NCBI RefSeq assembly: GCF_000002995.4
Contig: NW_025062475.1
Coordinates: forward strand, 496,001 to 560,000
DNA from: Brugia malayi
Taxonomy: Eukaryota; Nematoda; Chromadorea; Rhabditida; Onchocercidae
Direction of reading: 5' to 3'
DNA: 64,000 bases
Below the pieces are notes generated by a model, which was not told where the DNA came from, did no database searches, and saw only the letters and a list, made by a program, of their open reading frames with translations. The position numbers were made by a program, and so were the translations under genes. Of this stretch, positions 54,301 to 64,000 are shown piece by piece. Every line of letters begins with the position of its first letter. Position 1 is the first letter of the stretch.

Positions 54301-56664
54301 CGGGGAAAAGAGTTACATTTGCTGATGAGGTTACTGGTGATATGGATTACGAGAGTAACGATGATAACAGTCGTGATAACGATGATGATAGTCGTGGCGA
54401 TAGCCCAGGTTGCTTAATTTATTCTCACTTTTGCTTTTTATACTGTTTAATTGATGTGATTAGTTAATTTTATCACTTTTTATGATTTAGAAACAACGGT
54501 CCTCCTTGGTCAAGTGGACGAGGACGAGAATAATGAAACTGAATTTCGAGTTCGACAGAAAAAAGTAAAATTAAAGCCTTTTGATACGCCTAGGTTATAC
54601 TTTATTTGCTTTTATGAAATTTAAATTTGTTTTTTTCAGCTCCAAGAGCGAATATCTGCAATAGAGCAAGCAAATTTAGCTCCTAGAAGTTGGGATTTAA
54701 GTGGTGAAGTGACAGCTATAGAAAGGGAAGAAAATACTGTGTTAGAGAAATATCTCGATTTCGATCAGTCGACACCACGCGGTTTATATTAGCTGTCACT
54801 AAACATAATTTTGAACAATTTTGCTTTACCTTTAATCATGAAATTCATTTTCATTTACCAATGTTATTATTAATTATAATTCGGTAATTTTTGCTACGTG
54901 AAAAACCACTGTTTTCAGCGCCACTTGTTACGGTTGATACAACTGCCCAGCTAGAAGCGAAGATAATCCAACGAATCAAAGATAAAGTAAAGGATTTTTT
55001 TTTGTAAATCTAATGAAAACTTAGGTTAGAATATGGGTCTATTGTGTGGATTTATCCAATTGTAAAGATGTAACATCTTGTTAAATAACGATTTTCTAAT
55101 GTAGCCATCAAGTTCCACAAATTATATGAGAATTTAAGGCATTTGATGATGTGATAAGGACGGAACGTAAACCAGAAGCAAATGCGGCATATCGAGCACC
55201 AATTGCAGAATCGGAAATTGTGAAAAAATCTCTTGCAGAAGTTTACGAAGAACAGTATCAGAAAACCCAATATGGAGTACTGTTTCAATTTTTGAATGAT
55301 TTTGGTTTAATATTTGAAATTTAAGCTTTTATTAGCAGTTTGTTTTTCAATATGAAAATTATTACAATCTTTCGTTACAGCAGGTAGGAGGTGAGGAGAA
55401 ACGAAATGAAAAGCACGAAGAAATCAAAAAGCTGATATCATCTTTGTTCCAAAAATTAAATGCTCTAAGCCATTATCGTTACATTCCATCTGAAGTAAGT
55501 TTTGTTGTAGAAAGAATGATTTCTTTATAATACGTTTATAACTTCTTTATTCAGAATTGATTTCCAGGAACAAATTAAATTCCATCTCTTCACATTTGCT
55601 ATTCATTGTTTCCTTTCATTTCTGAATTTTAAATTATTTTGCATTCTTTTTCAGGTTCAACCAGAAGTACGCATCTTAAATAACATGCCTTCACTTCAAA
55701 AAGAGGAAGTAGGACCTTTAGCATCTACCGATGCTGTGCTTTTAGCTCCGGAGGAGATACACAAACATATCAGTGGTCCAATCAAAGGGGATGATGAGAA
55801 AACAAAAACAGATCGATCTCGCTTACATCGCAAAAAAAAGGTGGGTTAATTTTCCTTGCATATGCTTGATTTTTTTTAATTCCTTATAATTCTCCTGTTC
55901 AAGTCATACGGACATTTACATATGGTCTTCTCCAACTGATGAGTTGCAAATATCCATTCTCTCAGTTGAAATAAAATTAGTATGGAAAGAAAAGGGTTTA
56001 AAGATGATAAGTAGTATTAAAGCATTTCCGGAGAATACGAAGAGGAAATTTTTTACACTTCTGAAAGATTTATTGCAAATACTCAATTAGCTTCTAATTT
56101 TTTTCAAGTATGTGAATAATAACTAATAATTTCCCACAATAGGCCATCTGTCACTCTGGAATGTGTCACGGTTTTTTACTAACTGTTAGTACTCTAAAAT
56201 TTCAGAAGTGGCAACACATTAAACAGTTAAGAAAACAAGAAGCAGAATTTGCGAACAAAATGGAAAATGATATATCTGCTAAAAAACCTAAATTAGCTTC
56301 CCAGTACGACAATAAAAGGGGTAGTATGAAGTTAACATCAACTTCGTTTTTCCAGCGTCTGCAAACCAAAGCTGCGGAGGAGGTAAGAATTGTTTTGAAA
56401 TGTTTAAGTTAAAAACGAAATATTTTTCAAAGCTCGATTAAGCGCTTTGAGCACTCTATTGGTAGTATTTCAGCTAAGCAACGTCTCTTATTCATCAATG
56501 TTTTGAATTGCATGTTTTCTTTAACATTGGATTAGATATTATAATCATAACAATGCTTATTGGTAATTTAAATAGTTTATTCTTTTTAGGTAAAAAGTAA
56601 GAAACACAAGATGACAGAAATGGGTACGACAAAGAAAAAATTAAGTACAAATTATAAACTCTGA
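51393..56664 (+). CDS. MPP10: MPP10, U3 small nucleolar ribonucleoprotein component, with N-terminal extension
   Basis: MPP10 is part of the U3 snoRNP/SSU processome that cleaves pre-rRNA in the nucleolus. Eighteen exons: 51393-51519, 51592-51662, 51988-52072, 52225-52277, 52344-52981, 53077-53254, 53336-53494, 53605-53877, 54043-54165, 54270-54408, 54491-54564, 54640-54781, 54919-54986, 55139-55276, 55381-55494, 55655-55840, 56206-56382 and 56590-56664. Phases agree throughout: 2820 nt, 939 aa. Family marks: MIWQQIAYGNKKFHRYF; an Asp run (53647-53691); FSMAEMEEYLD; QERISAIEQANLAPRSWDLS then GEVTAIEREENTVLEKYLDF; KKSLAEVYEEQYQK; LNALSHYRYIPS; DAVLLAPEEI; and SFFQRLQTKAA with a basic tail. Human MPP10 is about 680 aa; here some 324 extra residues, Ser/Lys/Glu-rich, precede the conserved part. 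The stop TAA overlaps the donor of exon 5, so an unspliced form would end at 52985. The MPP10 identity is firm; the fusion is inferred from splice phase. Confidence 0.9.
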
Positions 56665-56710
56665 TAGTGGTTGTCGTATATGTTATTTACTTTTATTAAT
56701 TTGTGAAATC

Positions 56711-56716
56711 AATAAA
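56711..56716 (+). terminator. AATAAA polyadenylation signal of MPP10
   Basis: AATAAA 47 bases after the MPP10 stop codon, followed by T-rich sequence; the natural 3' end signal of the gene. Confidence 0.6.
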
Positions 56717-57977
56717 TTTTTTTCATTGAATATTTTGCTTGTACAGTCAAATTATGTTTGTACTTTTTACTGACTACCACTTAGCGAAAAGCATTAAAAA
56801 AAATATTTTTTTCGTGAGAAATGACTACCACGTTATGGATGTATTTTTTTCCCAGATTTTATTGTTACCCAACACTGTTGGAGAGTTCATTTACAATCAA
56901 TTTGTGGTGGTGGTACAACAATTAGTACAATATAAATGTGTGACATTATTTCGGACTCATACTATACTGCTTCCAGTTTTAAATTAATTATCCTCGCCTT
57001 AAATTTGTCTTCTTACTTTTTAAATTCATGAAATAGTAAAAAAAAAGAAAAAAAAAAAACCAATTTCATTTAGCATGATAAGATATATGAAAAGTGGAAG
57101 AGAGTAATTTTGATTAAAAGTAAAGCTGATAATAGTGGTATAATTGAAATTTTTAGATGCTAAATGTGAAAGTATCTAATGATTGTATAAAATAAAATTT
57201 TTCTAATTTATTCGAAATTAAGCAACAAATTTTTCTAATTTATTCGAAATTTTTTTTTTTTATTTAGCTTTTTTTATTAATTTTTATTATTAGTCATTCC
57301 TATAGTTATAGGTCACATAGACAATTCAAAATTTGGTTAACATTTTCATTATTATTATCAACAGTTAAAAGCCTAAAAGTAAAGTAAAGTGAAGCTGATA
57401 ATAGTGATAAATAATCTACTAACAAGTTTTTTTTCTAGGATTTTCTAGAAAATATTTATGCAAACTTTTTTTTTACCTTCCATTAAATGATAATTTATGA
57501 TTTATCATTACCAACCGGAAATGATGTATTTTCCTAATTGCGTTCATTAATTAAAATTACAAATTTTAATTCCATTCATCAGTTATGGATTTAAGTATGC
57601 CTCTCTTATTCTTTATGCGATTAATTGCTTTCAAATAAGTGGAATTTGATATTTTTTTTTTTAAAAAAAAATAAGTGGAAATTTTTCTTTTTTTGATTAA
57701 AATAAAAAGGATATATTTAACAAATTACTATAAATTTCAAAAATTTCTTATTCAAAACTTTTTTTTTTCATTTATGTGCGCTAAAAAATTAAAGATAAAC
57801 ATTTGGTGTATGAATTTTTCATCAGGAGTTAAAAAAATAATTAAAAAAAAAGAAAAAAAATCTGAGCACCAGAAATCTAAACAACAACAAAGTAGTGATT
57901 ACTTTGAATGATAACAAATCGTTGAGAGTAATGAAAAGTATCTTAATAAATATAACGAAGAAAAAAAAAAAATGCAA

Positions 57978-58202
57978 CAATAATATTAATGATGATAGTA
58001 ATTAACATTGATAATAATCGTAATATTATTAATAATAATAATGATAATAGTAATAATAGTAATAATAATAATAATAATGATAATAAATAATAATAATAAT
58101 AATAATAAATGATAATAATAATAATAATAAATAATAATAATAAATAATAATAATAATGTAATAATAATAATAACAATAATAATAATAATAATAATAATAA
58201 TA
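57978..58202. repeat. (AAT)n microsatellite
   Basis: Over 200 bases of AATAATAAT with GATAAT, AGTAAT and AAATAAT interruptions. Its - strand translation is a Leu/Tyr/Ile artefact frame. Confidence 0.95.
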
Positions 58203-59632
58203 TCTTTTTATCTTTTGTTATATTTTCATTATTATCCATAGCTATTGCTTTCTTTGGTCAATAATTAAATGTTTTATAACAAAATAAAGCGAAACTTTTG
58301 CATCATTTGAATTAACTCTTGTTCATTTATTTATGTTTCACTCTATTTTAATGCAAATTATCTCGAAACGATTCAATTATAATATTTCAAAAACGTTTTG
58401 AAAATTGAATGTTTTAAAATTTTCATAAAATTTTAGATAACAAATAGCGAAATAACAAGTTTTATGCATTTGTTTTTCTTTTTTCTTTCCTTTTTTTTTC
58501 TTCTTTTTGATTAAAAAAAGAAGGAATGTTTGCTTGTAAAATCTTTTGAATAACATTTTTAACAATGGGAAATTTTTCAACTTTTAAATTCTAAAAATAC
58601 TTGAAGTGGTTTTTTTTTTTTTTTTTAATAAATATTGAAAAAAGAAAAACTCTTGAAGTATCAAAATAAGAAAATGCTATTCCTTCATTTTATTTCGAAA
58701 AATTTCCAGTTCTATTCTTGCATTTTCTTTTTTTTAATTTAATGAAGTTTGTAAAATTTTTAATCATTTCTAATGTTCATTTTTCATCATCCAATTTTAA
58801 TTTAATCAAAGCAAGTTTTGCTTAATTAAAATTAGAATTCTCGAGTAATTCCAATTAATAGTAATTGATTTCTATTTGAAATCGAATCAGCAATTAAATT
58901 TAAATTAAAAATTGCTTACTTATACTATACTTATTGAAGTGAACTTGAAAATTACTTTGCAAACTTTAGGGCTTATTTAATTTGTAAATGCCATCGATGT
59001 AGAAAATCATTTATAAACAAATTAACTTCAACGACAAATATAAAAATAGTAGTAGGAAATAATATAAATTGAGTGGCTTGATTTCATTTCCATTCTTTAA
59101 AGCACAAAATTCAAGAATCCCTCAAATCTCGTTTACATCAATTTAAGCATCATTAATTACAACTTCACTTCTTATTCATCAATAATTCTTTCTATCATGC
59201 TAAGTAAATTTTATTTAAGTTAGAAATTTTTAAACTTTAAACTAACTAAATTTTAAATCAATTAATATTAATGCATCAATTGTATGAAAAAAAAAGAAAC
59301 TTTTTTTTGTTATTTTTTACAAAATATTTCATTTTCACTGTTAATTAAATTATGATTAAGCTTATGAAATATTGTAACATTTTACTAATTAAATTATCAT
59401 TTCAGCATTAATTAGAGAATATTTTGGTGGATGATTGATTAATTTTGAATTTCTATGGATGATGTAATGCTCAGTTGAAATTTTATTCCACTTTCATTAT
59501 AAAACTCAAATTTTTTTTTTATACATTTAACTTTCATTGATTAAATGTAAAATCTTTTATTTCAAGTAGTAATAAATAATTTAGACAGATTCTGATAATG
59601 AAATTGATTATTTAGCTACCAGATATCTCATT

Positions 59633-59681
59633 AGAGAGAGAGAGAGAGGGACAGAGAGGGAGGGAGGGAGGGAGAGAGGTT
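59633..59681. repeat. (GA)n / GGGA purine tract
   Basis: GAGAGAGAGAGAGGGACAGA followed by GGGAGGGAGGGAGGGAGAGA. Confidence 0.9.
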
Positions 59682-60082
59682 AAATTAGTCTATACAAATG
59701 CCTAATTTAATCGTTGTTAGATCGCAACTAATTGGTTAATCTCATCTACAAAATGCGCTTAACTTCTCTTTCCGCCTCTTATAGCACAACTGTATGCTTT
59801 ATCTTCTATTTTGTTAAAAATTTTAGAATATGAAAAAAAAAAAAAATATTTGTTAAAAATTGATAAGATAAGAATGATTGTCTAAACTTAGTAATTATGG
59901 ATTAATTAAGAATTAAACTTTTTTTAAAAAATTTCTTTTTTTTTCTTTTTTTTTTTTTGAGAATTTCGAGACAAAACAATGCGATCATTTTGAGCTTTAC
60001 TCATTATCAGTTAAAAAAAAAAAGAACCAAAAATTTTCTTTCTTTCCAATTTATCGTATTAACATTTTCGATTGCATTCCAG

Positions 60083-60185
60083 TAGGATCTATCAAGCAAC
60101 TCAATGGTCAGAGGACAATTGCAAATGGCAGATGGTGACATTTTTAATGAGATCAAGAAATGAACTGATGCCATCAGTTGCGTGA
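60083..60185 (+). CDS. possible terminal exon, unknown gene
   Basis: After the acceptor-like GCATTCCAG, 33 codons read RIYQATQWSEDNCKWQMVTF and on to a TGA. Two Trp residues and mixed composition suggest coding, but no partner exon was found and the opposite strand is also open. Confidence 0.2.
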
Positions 60186-61013
60186 CATACGCATACAATA
60201 CGTCTCATTCTCATTCTACATACATTCATTAATCTTTTTCCTTTTTACTAGTTTGGATGAAAGGAAAGTGTTTTCCGGAAAGAAGTAAATCTACCGGATA
60301 GATTAAATTCCAGTCCAATTTTATCTATATTTGCCATCAAAACTATCATTTATTTATCAGTTAGTCATAGTTACATTTTTTTTTTTACTGATCTAATATG
60401 ATTCGAATTTTCTATCGTAAAGAAAATTGTTGAATATTCTGAATATTTTGTTGCTAAAGAAATTTTATTACGATTTTTAGGATAAAAAAAATTATTACAA
60501 TTTTATGATATTTCAATTTTAATTTTATATTTTTTTTTAGTAAATAAATTATTTTAGGAATGAAATTGCTGGACTAAAAATATAAGAAATAATATAATGC
60601 GTTGCTAATAATACTTCATGTGATTTTCTCTTTTAGCTTATTATCTCAAAAGCTTTGTAAAAGAGCCTAAATGTAAAGGCTAGGCTCATATTTCTTTTTT
60701 TATTGCTTACCTGAATCGATTTTTCTACATCTATTCGTTTCTTTTAAGGCATAAATAATACATATTGCTAATAGCAAATAAAAGACATTACTCAATTGTT
60801 TTTTTTTTTTTTCATTCGAAAATTTTAATTTAAAAGGAATAAAAATAAAAGACAAAATTCTGTAACATTTATTAATAGCTCGTAACTGTCCACAGGTGTC
60901 CTTTTCATGGTCATTCTATTCAATTAACATTTAGTCATCTCTTTTTCAGAGGGAATTTCCCTCACAAACTAATCTTTCTCTCTTTATTCTCTCTTTATCG
61001 TAATCTTTTGATT

Positions 61014-61074
61014 TACAAAAAGGCTGAATAATTTAAATAATCCTTAGGATTATTTAAATTATTCAGTTTTTGTA
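61014..61074. repeat. near-perfect 61-base palindrome
   Basis: Arms 61024-61044 and 61046-61066 are exact complements (21 bp) around one central T. Beyond a two-base GG bulge (61022-61023), TACAAAAA (61014-61021) pairs with TTTTTGTA (61067-61074). Confidence 0.95.
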
Positions 61075-61614
61075 GTACAAAGAAGGATACATCATCTCTT
61101 CACAGAATTCTTTTTTATTTGTCACCCCTGTTATCCTAGTTGATCCATCTTTTTACATCTCGAAATGTCACATTTGATCATTCTTTTTTCAATCAATCTT
61201 TCGAGCAAACAAAACAATTTAAATTGCCTATATTTGATAATATGCTAAATACATGCATATTCTCGAGATTACAATCTCGTTCTTTGCTTCTTTCTTTCTT
61301 CGGATGTAACGCTCAAAGGTCATTTCAAGTGTCCATCAATTTTGCTACTATAAATTTATTATCAGTTGCAATCATTTATCATTATTATGGAAATGATGCA
61401 AAATTTGTTTTGTGAACTTTCTTCTTCTTCTTACATTTTAACATTGAGTTTAATTTGAAATTAAATTTCAAATTTTTTGTAATACGGAAAGTTTAATGGG
61501 TAAAGACTGGCTTTCATAGAAAAAAAAAAAGGAAAAAGCCATGATATCACGAGAAAATTGCATTCAAATAATCAGAAAATAATTTATGAGAGTAAATGAG
61601 GCAAATAGGAAAAG

Positions 61615-61632
61615 AGAAAGAGAGAGAGGGAC

Positions 61633-61666
<34 letters not shown>

Positions 61667-61668
61667 TT
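61615..61668. repeat. (GA)n purine tract
   Basis: AGAGAGAGAGAGAGAGAG with a few GGGA interruptions. Confidence 0.9.
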
Positions 61669-64000
61669 CATTAATATGCTTTATGCAATCTTTGATCATT
61701 TTATAAAACCAATAGATTTCATTTAAAGAGAAGAAAAAAATATTTGCTATCATTGTTGTGTTTAAAAATTTAATGATCGCTTTTTTATCAGAACTCAATT
61801 ACTTAATCTTTTTGTATGTGAGAAGAGAGATGATAAGGCGAAGAGGTGAATTGCTTTCAAATTTTAGAGTTTACTTTAACTTTAAACATGTATCAGTGCT
61901 GAGTTTAATTCGAAATAAATATAAATAAATAAATGTATCTCTGAACGTTAAAATTTTGATTAAATTTATTTATGTAAATACAATATAATGCATTGTCATT
62001 TAATTGTTAATATTATTTTAATATACTTTTTGCACAAATTAACTAACAAAAAATTATTCAATTTTAAAATGACATTTATCATTTTTTTTTAGTAAATTAA
62101 TGATAGATGTAATCAGTTAGATTGAACATATGTTATATTCTGAGAGAGAAATTCTAACTAATTTTTGAAATTTATGAAATTTCAAAAGACTATCCGAAAT
62201 ATTAAAATTATACTAATTTGTAATAGCGTTTCCTTTTCTTTTTTTTTTTTTTTTCCTCTCAAATTATCGTTCAACTGCTCAAATTGTTCAGTTAACAGAT
62301 AAATACGTCTATTATAGTATTAGTGATAATCCGACGATAGTTTAAGTCACGTACGTATGAATAACGTCAATCAATCTTTTAGAATTAACTTCATCCTCAT
62401 TATACAGGATTATCTTCACATATTCAAACTCTTCACAACCTACCAAATCATATCATTTCATTTTTCTCTTTCATCAAAAAGATGATTTAGTTAGATTAAG
62501 TAAGGTTATACTTTTCAGTTTTTTTTTTTTCTAAATAATTACAATTTCAATTTTCAGTAATTATTATAATCTCCTATTTAAGCAATAGTTGATATTATTG
62601 TAAAAGAATATTTTAATTATAAGTTTTTAGTTTTAATTAGAAGAATAAATGAAATGCAAAAACAGGCAATCAATACAAAGAATGAAATTTGATCAAAAAA
62701 AAAAAAAAAAAAAGGAAGAAATCACTATTAGTATTTATTAATTTTTAAAATTAAAGTATAAATTGAAATGTAAATAAAAAGAATGAATGAAGAAGCTAAT
62801 TGCATACACTTTTCATTTTCATTATATGTCTAAAAGATCTTTTGAAGAGATGCATTTATCAAATCATTTTCCCTAGAGAAGAGAAATAGACTTTATGAAG
62901 ATAACAAAATTTGAAATTGGCATCATCTCTTAAAATTTTCCTTTCATATTCATATTAATCGTCTAGGGATTACATTATTGATTCAATTTTCCAGAAAATT
63001 CTAAATTCATAAATTTGTTTTTCTATTCTAACTGACTAATTAATTAACTAATTAATAGTAACGATCATGCATTTCAGTTTTTTTTTTTTTTTTCACAATT
63101 TTGAATTTTATTACAATATTATTATGAGTGAATAATTTAAACTCTTTAAACATTTTATTAATTTTAAAATAATCATAAATATTTTTTTAGATTATTTGAG
63201 AAAAAAAAAATGTGACTATTAATCTGAATTGATTATAATCTAAAATGATAATGAAATTCATTATTCCCTAGCTAATGAGAGATCACTTTAATTAGCTGCT
63301 TAATTAGCCTGTAAATTTCAGTAGTATATAAGTTAAATGTGATAACTATCATTTGAAAATGCTAATTTTATGAAATGACCAAAGCGGTAAATAATTCTAA
63401 TCCTTGACCTCACCTTTTTGCTCTTACCTGTTGCCAATCTATTCAATAAAACATTGTAGTGCAAATCCTATTCAAAATAGTTAAGCCTTACCTTGTACAC
63501 CTGTCTGTCTCATCTATTCTCATCAAATCAACAATAGTACCATCTTTTCCTTTGACCTATCACCTCCTCTCATTCCCTTTCTCCGTTCTTACAATTTCAT
63601 TTAAGATTTATTTTTTTTTAAAAAAAAACGAAGTTTTAATTTAACTAAAACGAATCACAAAAAAAACTCTAACAATCCCTTAAGCTAAGTTTGAAGAAAA
63701 TGCTTATAATCTTTGTACTTTTTAGCTAGAATAATTTAAAAAAATCAATCTTTTCAAAGAAGTGAAAATTTGGAGAGAAAAATTATTCACCAATAATTAT
63801 GCATTACTGTTTAATTTCAAAAGTATTAAAATATTCATTTTATTATTTCTCATTCAAATTTGCATATTTATATTTTTCAAATGTAACTTTTAACTTCACA
63901 ACAAACTTTGCAAAATAAATATATCACAAAAATTTTTTTTATTAATCTCTAGAATTTTATAATTAACTGCTTTAATCTATTGGACAGACCATTTTAAGAA
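61669..64000. other. intergenic AT-rich DNA to window end
   Basis: No exon or RNA gene recognised. Around 63.4-63.6 kb the - strand has several donor-like GTAAG/GTGAGG strings in slightly GC-richer DNA, which could be the 5' side of a gene outside the window; nothing firmer. Confidence 0.4.

Larger units (their letters stand above)
56717..60080. other. intergenic AT-rich DNA
   Basis: No recognisable exon. Includes an AAT microsatellite (57978-58202) and a GA tract (59633-59681). A + strand frame at 56739-56987 and a Lys-rich frame at 57675-57911 show no splice context or family. Confidence 0.5.

Noticed and set aside
57943..58239. 98-codon - strand open frame with poly-Leu
   Set aside because: Translation of the AAT microsatellite.
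61140..61415. 91-codon + strand frame (…SFFGCNAQRSFQVSINF…)
   Set aside because: Starts from TTG, no splice context, no recognised family; length is within reach of chance here.

Overview
The window looks like nuclear DNA of a nematode, most likely a filarial (spirurid) worm. It is very AT-rich, full of long A or T runs, and its genes are split by many GT...AG introns whose acceptors mostly read TTTTCAG/TTTTTAG. Start codons often sit a few bases after another acceptor-like site, as expected for spliced-leader trans-splicing. The proteins are nearest, from memory, to nematode orthologues. I saw no bacterial (Wolbachia-like) segment, tRNA, rRNA or CRISPR array. Species cannot be fixed from the sequence alone.

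Layout. (1) About 1-5.9 kb, + strand: an unrecognised single-pass membrane protein gene whose 5' end lies at or beyond the window start. (2) 6.6-7.5 kb, + strand: loose coding-like segments I could not assemble. (3) 7.9-21.7 kb, - strand: three complete housekeeping genes in one direction. In transcription order they are ALG11 mannosyltransferase (12 exons, 471 aa), the R-SNARE YKT6 (5 exons, 200 aa) and glycylpeptide N-myristoyltransferase (9 exons, 472 aa). All exon phases join without error. (4) 25.5-33.7 kb, - strand: a 14-exon voltage-gated K+ channel (Kv2/EXP-2-like). Its pore region carries a 1-nt frameshift and, next to it, an exon without an AG acceptor. (5) 33.7-43 kb: long AT-rich gene-poor stretch with a GC-richer patch near 41.5-42.5 kb. 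(6) 43.6-45.1 kb, + strand: a complete six-exon zinc-finger gene with strikingly GC-rich exons, followed by an A-rich tract. (7) 45.2-48.4 kb: T-rich DNA with a decayed tandem array marked by GCATGC. (8) 48.6-50.2 kb, + strand: probable unrecognised gene. (9) 51.4-56.7 kb, + strand: MPP10, a U3 snoRNP component, with a long extra N-terminal region. (10) 56.7-64 kb: AT-rich intergenic DNA with microsatellites and a long near-perfect hairpin.

The recognised genes are core eukaryotic functions: lipid-linked oligosaccharide synthesis, ER/Golgi/vacuolar membrane fusion, protein N-myristoylation, excitability and rRNA processing. The odd elements are the GC-rich zinc-finger island, the broken-looking channel pore, the extended MPP10 and several strong palindromes. 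Coordinates for spliced genes run from start to stop codon; exon limits are given in the evidence.
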